From Massilia agri (GTDB lineage Bacteria; Pseudomonadota; Gammaproteobacteria; Burkholderiales; Burkholderiaceae_D), in contig NZ_JANUHA010000001.1 of NCBI RefSeq assembly GCF_024753255.1, positions 597,189 to 661,188 on the forward strand: a stretch of 64,000 nucleotides of DNA, read 5' to 3'. Below, piece after piece: positions 55,255 through 63,996 of the stretch. Numbering within the stretch: position 1 is the first letter of the stretch; each line of letters starts with the position of its first letter. Made by a program: the position numbers and the translations under genes. A model generated the notes under the pieces. The model was not told the DNA's origin. It made no database searches and was given only the letters and a program-made list of their open reading frames with translations.

Positions 55255-55773
55255 TCAGTTCGCGGCCAGCGCCATCCCGTAGACGTTCACGCCCGGCTGC
55301 CCCTCGGCCAGCACGGCGAAGCGTTCATAGCGCATGCCCAGCTTGAGCAGCAGGCCGATCGAGGCCGTGTTATCCGGATTGACGATGGCGGCCAGGCGCG
55401 GGATGCCGAGGCTGCGCGCATGACCGGTGAGGGCGTGGGCGGCCTCGAAGGCATAGCCCAGGCCGCGATATGCCGGCAGGAAAGCATAGCCGAGGTCGAC
55501 ATCCTCGAGGGTATCGCGCTTGATCAGGCCGGACATACCCACAGGCAAGCCGTCCTCGAGGCGCTCGACCAGGTAGAGCGAGTGGCCGCGGCTGCGCTGC
55601 ATGTCCACCGGGCCGGCCTCGATGGCCTGGGCCGCAGCCTCCAGCGTGCGCAGGCCGCGGTCGCCGATGTGGGTGATGAAATCGGGATCGTTGACGAGTT
55701 CCAGGTAGAAAGGCGCGTCTTCCGGGGCGGCCACACGCAGGCGCAGGCGTGCGGTCCTGAGGACTTCGCTCAT
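55255..55773 (-). CDS. GNAT-family N-acetyltransferase (RimJ-like)
   Basis: A 172-residue acetyltransferase of the RimJ/RimL type: N-terminal LRTARLRLRVAAPEDAPFYLELVND, acetyl-CoA loop region DVDLGYAFLPAYRGLGYAFEAAHAL, and late IPRLAAIVNPDNTASIGLLLKLGM. Acts on the N-terminus or a small amine. Overlaps the upstream GNAT stop by ATGA, so the two are coupled. Confidence 0.88.
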   Translation of the reverse strand: MSEVLRTARLRLRVAAPEDAPFYLELVNDPDFITHIGDRGLRTLEAAAQAIEAGPVDMQRSRGHSLYLVERLEDGLPVGMSGLIKRDTLEDVDLGYAFLPAYRGLGYAFEAAHALTGHARSLGIPRLAAIVNPDNTASIGLLLKLGMRYERFAVLAEGQPGVNVYGMALAAN

Positions 55774-56297
55774 GCGTCCACCGTCGGCCAATGGTCCGGG
55801 TCCTGCAGCAGCTGGTACATCACGTAGGCATCCACATAGCCCAGGCGCCGGTGGCGGAAGGCCTTGGGCAGGGTGCCGACGATGGAAAAACCGAGTTTCT
55901 TCCAGAGGCGGATGGCGGCGGTATTCGTGCTCACCACGTGGTTGAACTGCATCGCGAGAAAGCCCTGGGCGCGCGCCTCGGCCAGGCAATGCTCGCCCAG
56001 CATGCGGCCCACGCCGGCGCCTTGCGCCGAGGGGCTGACCATGAAGGAGGCGTTGGCCACGTGGTGGCCGCGCCCGACCTGGTTCGACAGCAGGCGGTAC
56101 ATGCCGAGCACGCGCCCGCCGCCGGACGTCGCCACGAAGCTCGTCACACCCGCGCCCAGCCAGTAGGCGTCGGCGGCTTCGCGCGAGGTGGCGGTGGTAA
56201 AGGGATAGCTGTCGCCGGCGGCGACGTGGGTGCTGAAGATGCTCCACATCGCTTCGAAGTCCTGCTCGCCGGCGGGGCGGATCTGAATGTCTTTCAC
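55770..56297 (-). CDS. GNAT-family N-acetyltransferase
   Basis: A 175-residue acetyltransferase: IQIRPAGEQDFEAMWSIF at the N-terminus, acetyl-CoA binding segment ASFMVSPSAQGAGVGRMLGEHCL and NTAAIRLWKKLGFSIVG near the C-terminus. Resembles phosphinothricin-type N-acetyltransferases. Coupled to the second GNAT. Substrate unknown. Confidence 0.88.
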   Translation of the reverse strand: MKDIQIRPAGEQDFEAMWSIFSTHVAAGDSYPFTTATSREAADAYWLGAGVTSFVATSGGGRVLGMYRLLSNQVGRGHHVANASFMVSPSAQGAGVGRMLGEHCLAEARAQGFLAMQFNHVVSTNTAAIRLWKKLGFSIVGTLPKAFRHRRLGYVDAYVMYQLLQDPDHWPTVDA

Positions 56298-56373
56298 GAC
56301 TGTCGGAACGCGTTACTGAACTGGAAAGCGTTCTATTCTAGCCGCAAACCGATCCGGTCTTCATCCGATTTCG

Positions 56374-57666
56374 TTACGTATTGTGCGAGCCATGCGAGGG
56401 GATCCGGAAATCGGTGGCGGCCGGCCGGCCCGGCAGGTGCAGGGTCGCCTGGGCGGGCGGCATCTCGGACACGATGGCGCCACGCCGCACCACCAGCCGG
56501 CGCGCCGCGCGCAGGCGGATCGCCTCCACCGGCGAGCCGGCGTCGAGCAGCACCAGGTCCGCATGGCTGCCGGTGCGGATGCCGTAGCCTTCGAGCCCGA
56601 GGATGCGCGCCGGGGTGCTGGTCACGGCGGTGAAGCAGGCCTGCATCGCCTCCACCCCCGTCATCTGCGCCACGTGCAGGCCCATGTGCGCCACTTCCAG
56701 CATGTCGCCCGAGCCCATGCCGTACCAGGGATCGAGCACGCAGTCATGGCCGAAAGCGACGTCCACGCCGGCGGCCATCAGTTCAGGCACCCGGGTCATG
56801 CCGCGCCGCTTCGGGTAGCTGTCGTGGCGGCCCTGCAGGGTGATGTTGATGAGCGGGTTGGCGATCGCCGCGACCCCGCTTTCCGCGATCAGGGGCAGCA
56901 GCTTGCTCACGTAATAATTGTCCATCGAGTGCATGGAGGTCAGGTGCGAGCCGGCCACCCGTCCCTGCAGGCCGAGGCGCTGGGTCTCGAAGGCCAGGGT
57001 TTCGATATGGCGCGACATCGGGTCGTCGGTCTCGTCGCAGTGCATGTCCACGCGCAGGCCCTTGTCGGCCGCGAACTCGCACAGCAGGCGCACCGACTCG
57101 GCGCCTTGCGCCATGGTGCGCTCGAAGTGGGGAATGCCGCCGACGACGTCCACGCCCATGGCGATGGCGCGCTTCAGGTTGTCGAAGGCGCCCGGGCTGC
57201 GCAGCAGGCCGTCCTGGGGAAAGGCGACCAGCTGCAGGTCGAGATAGGGAGCGACGCGCCGCTTCACGTCGAGCAGGGCCTCGACCGCCAGCAGGCGGTC
57301 GTCGCAGACGTCGACGTGGGTGCGGATCGCCAGCAGGCCGCGCGCCACCGCCCAGTCGCAATAGCGCAGCGCGCGCTCGACCAGGGCTTCCTGGCTCAGC
57401 TGGGGCTTGAGTTCGCCCCATACGCGTATGCCTTCGAGCAAGGTTCCGCTGCGGTTCACGCGCGGCAGGCCATAGCTGAGCACGGAATCCATGTGGAAAT
57501 GGGCATCCACGAAAGGCGGGCTGACCAGGTCGCCGCCGGCATCGATTTCGCGCGCACCCTGCGCCCTCATCCGCTGCTCCACTGCGACGATGCGTTCGCC
57601 TTCGATGCCGATATCGATGCCATGGCTGCCGTCCGGCAACGTCGCATTTCGAATCACGAGGTCCAT
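56374..57666 (-). CDS. Cytosine-deaminase-like amidohydrolase
   Basis: A 430-residue amidohydrolase with metal-ligand motifs SPPFVDAHFHMD (residues about 50-61), HTHVDVCD, MHCDETDDP and a late GHDCVLDPW. The order and FGHDCV segment match the CodA-type cytosine/isoguanine deaminase and related enzymes. It deaminates a pyrimidine or similar ring in the cytosol. ATG at 57666 has AAGGAGC upstream and begins the domain (MDLVIRNATL); an extension to 57702 is rejected. Confidence 0.9.
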   Translation of the reverse strand: MDLVIRNATLPDGSHGIDIGIEGERIVAVEQRMRAQGAREIDAGGDLVSPPFVDAHFHMDSVLSYGLPRVNRSGTLLEGIRVWGELKPQLSQEALVERALRYCDWAVARGLLAIRTHVDVCDDRLLAVEALLDVKRRVAPYLDLQLVAFPQDGLLRSPGAFDNLKRAIAMGVDVVGGIPHFERTMAQGAESVRLLCEFAADKGLRVDMHCDETDDPMSRHIETLAFETQRLGLQGRVAGSHLTSMHSMDNYYVSKLLPLIAESGVAAIANPLINITLQGRHDSYPKRRGMTRVPELMAAGVDVAFGHDCVLDPWYGMGSGDMLEVAHMGLHVAQMTGVEAMQACFTAVTSTPARILGLEGYGIRTGSHADLVLLDAGSPVEAIRLRAARRLVVRRGAIVSEMPPAQATLHLPGRPAATDFRIPSHGSHNT

Positions 57667-57742
57667 GCAAGCTCCTTGTCTGGTTTTCCAGATTGTAGCC
57701 ATTTCCTTCGAGCCAAGCCTGCCGGAAGCAAGTGACCGTGCT

Positions 57743-57828
57743 GCACTGCAATATCTTTGTTGTAAAACAAAAAAGAAGTGCTTTGCAAGCGCGGCCTTTC
57801 ATGGCTACACTAGCCGATATTGCAGTGC
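57743..57828. promoter_or_regulatory. PhaR-like inverted operators upstream of the phasin gene
   Basis: GCACTGCAATATC (57743-57755) and its exact inverted copy GATATTGCAGTGC (57816-57828), 60 nt apart, flank the phasin promoter region. The TTGCAGTGC core resembles the TGC-rich sites bound by the polyhydroxyalkanoate regulator PhaR in other Burkholderiales. A TTGTT-N4-AACAA palindrome lies between them. Confidence 0.5.
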
Positions 57829-57856
57829 GCCATAAAATGACCGACAAGGAATTCGT

Positions 57857-58531
57857 ATGACTTCACTTCCCGAGCAATTCAACGCAGCACGCAAGGCCCA
57901 GTTCGAAGCCGGCTTCGATATCTTCCACTCCCTCGCCAACCAGGCTTTCGAGAGCGCCAGCCGGGTCGCGGCCCTCAACCTGGCCACCTCGCGCGACGCG
58001 CTCGAACGGTCGGCCCGCACCGCCACCGCCCTGTTCGCCTCTCGCGACCCGCGCGACCTTCTGATGCTGGGCGGACACGCCGAGGAGCAGGTGCGCAGCC
58101 TGTTCTCCTATGGACGCGAGCTGATGAGCATTGCCGGCGGCATCAAGCCCTATGCGGTCCGCACGCCGGTGCTGTCGGGCGCCAATGTCGAGACGGTGGC
58201 ATTCAAGGCCGTCGCTCCGGCTCCGGCTCCGGCTCCCGCTCCCGCTCCTTCACCTGCTCCTGAACCCGTCATGGCAGCGGCGGCACCGGAAGCTGCCCCG
58301 AGCGAGCCGCTCGTGGTCGCCGAGCCGGAACCACCGGTCGAGCTGATCGTCACAGCGACCGAACCCGCGCCGGCCCCGGTGACCGAACCAAAGGCCATCG
58401 CCAAGGCAGCCGGCAAGGGCACGGCCCGCGCCGCCGTCGTGCCGCATCCGGCCGCCGCACCGGTCGCAGCAGCTGAGGAAGCCGGGGCGCCGAAGGTCGA
58501 GCTGCCCTCCTCTCCCCGTCGTAAGAAGTAG
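57857..58531 (+). CDS. Phasin family protein
   Basis: A 224-residue protein: N-terminal phasin helical region (LPEQFNAARKAQFEAGFDIFHSLANQAFESASRVAALNLATSRDALE, residues 4-105) that coats polyhydroxyalkanoate granules, followed by an Ala/Pro-rich linker with AP repeats (about 118-195) and a Lys-rich tail ending SPRRKK, common in granule-associated or nucleoid-linking phasins. A GGAATTC-adjacent AAGG ribosome site lies upstream. Ended by a good terminator. Confidence 0.85.
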   Translation: MTSLPEQFNAARKAQFEAGFDIFHSLANQAFESASRVAALNLATSRDALERSARTATALFASRDPRDLLMLGGHAEEQVRSLFSYGRELMSIAGGIKPYAVRTPVLSGANVETVAFKAVAPAPAPAPAPAPSPAPEPVMAAAAPEAAPSEPLVVAEPEPPVELIVTATEPAPAPVTEPKAIAKAAGKGTARAAVVPHPAAAPVAAAEEAGAPKVELPSSPRRKK

Positions 58532-58569
58532 AGCCTCGCGCTGCGCCTGATTGGTAAAGCGACTACACT

Positions 58570-58597
58570 AGCGGGCTTCGGCCCGCTTTTGTTTTTT
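58570..58597 (+). terminator. Rho-independent terminator after the phasin gene
   Basis: AGCGGGC (58570-58576), loop TTCG, GCCCGCT (58581-58587), followed by TTT-G-TTTTTT. Confidence 0.9.
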
Positions 58598-58626
58598 GGG
58601 CGCAAAAATCTCCTAGGAAATACTGC

Positions 58627-60378
58627 ATGAGTCTCGCAAGGCTGATCGGCGGCTTCGTCCGCCGTCACTGGCCGGCCTATGTCTCGTCGGCATTCATGCT
58701 GGCCGGCGTGGCCATCTGTACGGTGCTGATTCCTCGCAAGGTCGGCGCCCTGATCGACGGCCTGGCGGCGCATAGCCTCGACGGGCGCGCGCTGCTGCTC
58801 GGCCTGGCCCAGCTGCTGGGTCTCGGTTTGGCCATCTACGTGCTGCGGGTCGGCTGGCGCATCCGCCTGTATTCGGCCGCCTACAACCTCGGCGTCGAGC
58901 TGCGCACGCGCCTATATGCGCGCCTGTCCGCCCAGGGGCCGGGCTTCTACCAGCGCCAGCGCACCGGCGACCTGATGGCCCTGGCCACCAACGACATCGA
59001 CGCCATCGAAATGGCGGCCGGAGAAGCGATGCTGGCCGGCTTCGACGGCACCCTCACCTTGGTCATCGTGATCGGCATCATGACCCTCGGCGTGGATGCG
59101 CGCCTGGCCGGCGTCGCCCTGCTGCCCTTCCCGCTGATGGCCTTCGCCTTCTGGCGCATCTCGACCCAGGTCCACCATGCCGAAGCGGATGCCCTGAAGC
59201 GTTTCTCAAGCCTGAACGACCACGTGCAGGAATCGCTCTCCGGCGTGCGCACCCTGCGCGCCCTCGGTCTGGAAAGCCGCAGCGCCTCTCAATTCAGCGA
59301 GCTGGCCGGCAATGCGGCGAACGCCAGCCTGAACGCCCAGCGCTGGGAAGCGGCCTACGAGCCGGCCGTCGGCCTGACGCTCACCGCCGCCACCGGCCTC
59401 ACGCTCGGCCTGGGCGGCTACCTGGTCTGGAACGGAGAGCTCACGGTCGGCGACCTGACCAGCTTCACGATGTACCTGGGCCAGCTGATCTGGCCGATGT
59501 TCGCGGCAGGCTGGGTGCTCTCCCTGATCGAGCGCGGCCGCGCCGGCCTGAACCGCCTGCAGCCGCTGCTGGACGCGCCGCTCACCGTCGAGGATACGGG
59601 CACCCTGGCGAGCATCGGGCGCGGCGCGCTGGCGGTCGACCGGGTCACGTTCGCCTACCACGAGGCGGAAAAGCCGGCGCTGGACGGGGTCTCGGTGACG
59701 GTGGAGCCGGGCCAGACCCTGGGCCTGGTCGGCCCCACCGGCGCCGGCAAGTCGACCCTGCTGCGCGTGCTGCTGCGCCAGGCCACGCCGCAAAGCGGCA
59801 TGGTCACCTGGGCCGGCCAGCCTCTCACGGCTTACCGGCTGGAGGCCCTGCGCTCGGCCATGAGCTGGGTGCCGCAGGAATCCTTCCTGTTCTCCGCCAC
59901 CATCGCCGAGAACATCGCGCTGGCCCGCCCCGGCGCCTCGCGCCTTGATGTCGAGGAAGCGGCGAAGATGGCTTCGATCCACGACGACATCCTGCGCTTC
60001 CCCTACGGCTACGACACGCCGGTCGGCGAAAAAGGCATTACCCTGTCGGGCGGCCAGCGCCAGCGCGTGGCGATCGCGCGCGCCCTGCTGGCCGACAGCG
60101 CGCTGCTGCTGCTGGACGACGCCCTGTCGGCGGTCGACACAGGCACCGAGACCCGCATCCTCGAGCACCTGGACGAACTCCGGGCGGCGCGACCCGAGCG
60201 CGCCGCCATCATCGCCAGCCACCGCCTGTCCGCCGTCGCCGGCGCCGACCGCATCGTGGTGCTGCGCGATGGCCGCATCACGGAATCCGGCACCCACGAC
60301 GAATTGCTCGCATTGGACGGCTGGTATGCCAGCCAGTGGCGTTACCAACAACTTGAGGCAAGCATCGATGCCGATTGA
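58627..60378 (+). CDS. ABC exporter subunit with degenerate catalytic site (MdlA-like)
   Basis: A 583-residue half-transporter: six membrane segments (residues about 15-300) then a nucleotide-binding domain with Walker A GPTGAGKSTLL, signature LSGGQRQRVAIARAL and Walker B ALLLLDDALSAVD, where the usual catalytic glutamate after the Walker B aspartate is replaced by aspartate. That mark, with a canonical partner downstream, defines a heterodimeric exporter with one degenerate ATP site (MdlAB type). The start has AGGA upstream; it overlaps the next gene by 11 bp. Confidence 0.92.
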   Translation: MSLARLIGGFVRRHWPAYVSSAFMLAGVAICTVLIPRKVGALIDGLAAHSLDGRALLLGLAQLLGLGLAIYVLRVGWRIRLYSAAYNLGVELRTRLYARLSAQGPGFYQRQRTGDLMALATNDIDAIEMAAGEAMLAGFDGTLTLVIVIGIMTLGVDARLAGVALLPFPLMAFAFWRISTQVHHAEADALKRFSSLNDHVQESLSGVRTLRALGLESRSASQFSELAGNAANASLNAQRWEAAYEPAVGLTLTAATGLTLGLGGYLVWNGELTVGDLTSFTMYLGQLIWPMFAAGWVLSLIERGRAGLNRLQPLLDAPLTVEDTGTLASIGRGALAVDRVTFAYHEAEKPALDGVSVTVEPGQTLGLVGPTGAGKSTLLRVLLRQATPQSGMVTWAGQPLTAYRLEALRSAMSWVPQESFLFSATIAENIALARPGASRLDVEEAAKMASIHDDILRFPYGYDTPVGEKGITLSGGQRQRVAIARALLADSALLLLDDALSAVDTGTETRILEHLDELRAARPERAAIIASHRLSAVAGADRIVVLRDGRITESGTHDELLALDGWYASQWRYQQLEASIDAD

Positions 60379-62158
60379 AGAAAAAGAAGACAACAAGGAT
60401 ATGCGCACCCAGGCCCGGCAGGCCGCCGGCCTGCTGCGCCGCGCCGCCGATCCGGACAAGCGCCACCTGTATTGGGCCACCTTCTGGCTGGCCATCGCGG
60501 CCGGCCTGGAAGTCGTCGGACCGCTGCTGGGCAAGCTGCTCATCGACGAGCACCTCCTGACGCGCAACCTCGACTGGCCGCGCATGTCCCTGCTGCTGGG
60601 CGGCCTGGTCATCACGGGCTGGGCCTCGTCCTGGATCCGCTACCTGCAGCTGATCCGCCTCTCCGGCCTGGCGATGCGCTCGGTGCGCCGCCTGCGCGAA
60701 AGGGTCTATGGCCACGTGCTGCGCCTGCCGATGGCTTTTTTTGACCGCGCCATCACCGGCCAGCTGGTCAGCCGGGTGACCAACGACACCGAGGCCGTCA
60801 AGACCCTCTACATCCAGGTGCTGTTCGTGATGCTCGACTCGACCATCGTGCTGGTCGGAACCATGATCGCGATGGCCTGGCTCGACTGGCGCCTGATGCT
60901 GGTGGTGCTGGCCCTGGTGCCGGCGGTGGTGGGCATCGTCTGGCTCTACCAGCGCCTGTCGGCTCCGGCCGTGACGCGCGCCCGCGCCCTGCGCAGCGAC
61001 ATCAACGGCCAGATGGCCGAGTCGATCGGCGGCATGAGCGTGCTCCAGGCCAGCAACGCCCAGGGTCGCTTCGGCGAGCGCTTCCTGACCACCAACCGCG
61101 CCCACCGCAAGGCGCGCCTGGCCGAACTGCGCGCCAACGCTCTTTTGCTGCGCCCGGCGCTGGACCTGCTCAATGTGGTGCTGCTCACCATCGTCATCTA
61201 CGGCTTCGGCCAGCGCCAGATGAATGCGGTGGAAGTCGGCGTGCTGTATGCCTTCATCAGCTATATCGCGCGGGTGGTGGAGCCCCTCATCCAGATCACC
61301 ATGCAGTTCAGCGGCCTGCAGCAGGCGGTGGTGGCGACGGCGCGCGTCTCCGCCCTGCTCGATGAAGGCGGCGCCGCCGAGCACGTGGCCGGCCGCTTCG
61401 AGGACGCAGCGGCCTTCGATCCGAAGGCGCCTGCCGTGCGCGTGCGCGGCGTGAACTTCGCCTACGTGGCGGGCCAGCGCGTGCTGCACGACGTCTCGCT
61501 CGACATCCCGCAGGGCGCCTTCTTCGGCATCGTCGGCCATACCGGCAGCGGCAAGTCGACCCTGCTCTCGCTGCTGCTGCGCTACTACACGGCGGACGAG
61601 GGAACGATCGAGATCGGCGGCTTGAGCCTGGCGGCGATCGGCAACGAGCGCTTCCGCAATGAAGTCGGCCTGGTGCCGCAGGATCCCTTCATCCTGGCCG
61701 CCACCGCGCGCGAGAACATCGACATGGGCCGCGGCCTGCCGCTCGAACGGATCGAGGCGGCCGCGCGCGCGGCCCATGCCCACGACTTCATCGCGGCGCT
61801 GGAACAGGGTTACGAGACCCAGCTCGGCGAAGGCGGCTCGCGCCTCTCGTCGGGCGAGAAGCAGTTGGTGGCGATCGCCCGCGCCCTGGCCGGCGAACCG
61901 CGCATCCTGCTGCTGGACGAAGCGACCTCGCGCATCGACAGCGCCACCGAGCAGATCGTGCAGGAAGCGCTGGAAGAGTTGCGCGGCAAGGTGACCATCA
62001 TCGCGATCGCCCACCGCCTGTCGACGATCCGCGCGGCCGACCGCATCATCGTGCTGAACCACGGACGCATCACGGAGGCCGGTTCGCACGAGGACCTGAT
62101 GCGCATCGAGGGCGGCTTGTACCAGCGGCTCTACCTGCTGCAGCAGATCGCGGTCTAG
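60368..62158 (+). CDS. ABC exporter subunit with canonical site (MdlB-like)
   Basis: A 596-residue half-transporter: an acidic N-terminal stretch (MPIEEKEDNKDM), six membrane segments, and a nucleotide-binding domain with Walker A GHTGSGKSTLLS, signature LSSGEKQLVAIARAL and Walker B ILLLDEATSRID with the catalytic glutamate. Partner of the upstream subunit. Such pairs export lipids or drugs from the inner leaflet; the substrate is not shown. Starts 11 bp inside the upstream gene. Confidence 0.93.
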   Translation: MPIEEKEDNKDMRTQARQAAGLLRRAADPDKRHLYWATFWLAIAAGLEVVGPLLGKLLIDEHLLTRNLDWPRMSLLLGGLVITGWASSWIRYLQLIRLSGLAMRSVRRLRERVYGHVLRLPMAFFDRAITGQLVSRVTNDTEAVKTLYIQVLFVMLDSTIVLVGTMIAMAWLDWRLMLVVLALVPAVVGIVWLYQRLSAPAVTRARALRSDINGQMAESIGGMSVLQASNAQGRFGERFLTTNRAHRKARLAELRANALLLRPALDLLNVVLLTIVIYGFGQRQMNAVEVGVLYAFISYIARVVEPLIQITMQFSGLQQAVVATARVSALLDEGGAAEHVAGRFEDAAAFDPKAPAVRVRGVNFAYVAGQRVLHDVSLDIPQGAFFGIVGHTGSGKSTLLSLLLRYYTADEGTIEIGGLSLAAIGNERFRNEVGLVPQDPFILAATARENIDMGRGLPLERIEAAARAAHAHDFIAALEQGYETQLGEGGSRLSSGEKQLVAIARALAGEPRILLLDEATSRIDSATEQIVQEALEELRGKVTIIAIAHRLSTIRAADRIIVLNHGRITEAGSHEDLMRIEGGLYQRLYLLQQIAV

Positions 62159-63039
62159 CCGTGCCCCGGGGGCAGCAGGCGCCGCGCATTGCGGCGCTCG
62201 ATATCCCGCAGCACGCGCGTGGCGACGCCGTCGAGCGCCGCGAAGTTCTTGCCCAGGCCCCGGCGCAGCGCTTCCGGAACGCTGCCGCCGCACCAGCCCA
62301 TCTGCATGCACAGTTCCAGCGTGCGCACCGAGTCGGGGCCGCAATCCATTCCCAGGCGGCAGGCGACCAGCGTGGCGCCGTAGGGCACGCCCAGCGCGGT
62401 CGAATCGCGCTCGGGCGTCATCGCCGGCGCCATCTGCGCCTCGATCGCCGGTGCGACCAGCGAGGCGATGACTTCCGGATTGCCCTGCTCGAAAGCCGCC
62501 ACCAGCATCTTCGCCCCGCCTTCCGGACCATCCGCGGACAGGTAGTCGAACATGCTGCCCAGCAGCGGATCGGTACTCAGGCCGATGTTGCGCGCCGCGG
62601 CCAGCTCGCGCCCGGCGTCCGCCAATCCCTCGGCCGTGAAATCACAGCGCTGCCGCAGGGCTTCGGCGGCGTTCCTGCGCTCGGGCGGAAGCGCGGACGG
62701 CGTGGCCTTCAACACGAGCCCGCAAGTCTCGAGTACCCGCATCGCATAGAAATAGGCGCCGTTCCCGGGTTTGCGCAAGGCTTCGTAGAAGAACACACGC
62801 AGGTTGCGGGCGCCCGCGTATTTCGCATGCATGTCGCGCCAGCCCGATTCCGGCTGCACGGGTGCCGGCGACGCGGCCGTGGCGGGCGGCGTGCTGCGCA
62901 CGGGAGCGAGGGCCAGCTTGACGGGTGTCGGCGCGGGCACGTCGACAGTCACGGGCGCGGGCGGCGGAACGGTCAGCGCCACCCCGCCCGCAAGCAGGAT
63001 GGCGAGCACGGCGCCGACTGCGATTTCACGGAGTCTCAT
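62155..63039 (-). CDS. Membrane-anchored protein of unknown function
   Basis: A 294-residue protein with an N-terminal membrane anchor (residues 7-24), an Ala/Pro/Val-rich linker (25-65) and a helical C-terminal domain with several cysteines (ETCGLVL, RQRCDF, ACRLGMDCG, ELCMQMGWCGG). The anchor and linker place the domain in the periplasm. I do not recognise the family. It is convergent with the exporter genes, overlapping the MdlB-like gene by 4 bp. Confidence 0.7.
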   Translation of the reverse strand: MRLREIAVGAVLAILLAGGVALTVPPPAPVTVDVPAPTPVKLALAPVRSTPPATAASPAPVQPESGWRDMHAKYAGARNLRVFFYEALRKPGNGAYFYAMRVLETCGLVLKATPSALPPERRNAAEALRQRCDFTAEGLADAGRELAAARNIGLSTDPLLGSMFDYLSADGPEGGAKMLVAAFEQGNPEVIASLVAPAIEAQMAPAMTPERDSTALGVPYGATLVACRLGMDCGPDSVRTLELCMQMGWCGGSVPEALRRGLGKNFAALDGVATRVLRDIERRNARRLLPPGHG

Positions 63040-63052
63040 GCCCGGGATAGTA

Positions 63053-63805
63053 TCAGGCCCGGCTCCAGTTGAAACAGCCGGCCGGCGCCCCCGCCCCGCT
63101 TACCAGCCACGCGCCGTGCTGGTAGAAACCCCAGCGCCGTTCCGGCGCCACCGCGACCACCACCACGCCCATGGCGCGGTCGCTCCATACCAGGCGCGCA
63201 TCGAGGGCGTCGAGCGCGGCGAAGACCTCGCGCGGGCCGGCGCCAGGCGCGAACACCACGGTGGCGAACTGCGTCTGCGCCGGCGGGAGCAAGGCCCAGG
63301 CGCCGGCGCCGGATGTGAGCAGTCCCAGCACCAGCATGGCCGCCGCGCCGTGCATGCCTGGCCCGCCGCCCCTTCGGCCCAGGCGCCAGCCCAGCAGCAG
63401 CGGCACGATGCCGAACAGCGCGAGCCACAGCAGGTCCCAGGCAAGCGGATCGGGACTGTCGATGCGGATGCGGTGGATGCCGAGCAGCCAGTGCGACAGC
63501 AGCGTGTCGACCACATGCCAGATCCCGAAGCCGACCAGCACCGCGCCCACCAGGGGCCAGCCCCAGTCGCCGGCGCCCTGCCGGTGCAGGCGCCACAGTC
63601 CGATCAGGCCGGCCAGGGCGATCAGGTACATCAAGGCATGGAACCACCCGTCCCACAGCACCTGCAGGCGCAGGTCATCGATGCCCGGCACCAGGCTGAG
63701 CAGGTGGTGCCATTGCAGGATCTGGTGCAGCAGGATGCCGTCGAAGAAGCCGCCCAGCGCGAAGCCGAGGACGGCGCCCCAGCGGGCCCAGTGTGTCTTC
63801 CACAT
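63053..63805 (-). CDS. DUF2243-type membrane protein
   Basis: A 250-residue protein with about five to six hydrophobic segments and the DUF2243 pattern FFDGILLHQILQWHHLLS near residue 20, then DGWFHALMYLIALAGLIGLWRL. A C-terminal soluble part (FATVVFAPGAGPREVFAALDALDARLVWSDRAMGVVVVAV) follows. Function unknown. It is 13 bp upstream of the preceding unknown gene, so the two may form one operon. Confidence 0.82.
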   Translation of the reverse strand: MWKTHWARWGAVLGFALGGFFDGILLHQILQWHHLLSLVPGIDDLRLQVLWDGWFHALMYLIALAGLIGLWRLHRQGAGDWGWPLVGAVLVGFGIWHVVDTLLSHWLLGIHRIRIDSPDPLAWDLLWLALFGIVPLLLGWRLGRRGGGPGMHGAAAMLVLGLLTSGAGAWALLPPAQTQFATVVFAPGAGPREVFAALDALDARLVWSDRAMGVVVVAVAPERRWGFYQHGAWLVSGAGAPAGCFNWSRA

Positions 63806-63826
63806 CGCATTCTCCCGAAGGCCGAA

Positions 63827-63857
63827 GGTCCGGCCGAGTATAGCCGGACCTTTTTGC
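63827..63857 (+). terminator. Plus-strand terminator-like hairpin
   Basis: AGGTCCGGC pairs with GCCGGACCT followed by TTTT on the plus strand, but no plus-strand gene ends nearby. On the minus strand TATACT in the loop could be a -10 for the DUF2243 gene. Confidence 0.4.
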
Positions 63858-63933
63858 GGCCGAATGCACCGTTCGCCGCGGAATCACTAGCCGCGCCGGG
63901 CCCAGGCCACTCCCCCCGCAACAAACACCTCGG

Positions 63934-63996
63934 TGTCAGGTCTGACATTCGGACACGAACTCAACGTTAAACGCTTCCCAAGGCTGAGCTCGTGTC
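63934..63996. repeat. Palindrome cluster at the right edge
   Basis: TGTCAG-GT-CTGACA (63934-63947) is a perfect palindrome. It is followed by GACACGAACTCA (63952-63963) and its inverted copy TGAGCTCGTGTC (63985-63996, 11 of 12 positions) around a 21-nt loop. Together with the AT-richer context this looks like a repetitive or mobile-element end cut by the window edge. No gene is seen in 63860-64000. Confidence 0.45.

Noticed and set aside
58210..58260. Tandem GCTCCG/GCTCCC repeats considered as a minisatellite
   Set aside because: They encode the Ala-Pro linker of the phasin; there is no repeat outside the gene.
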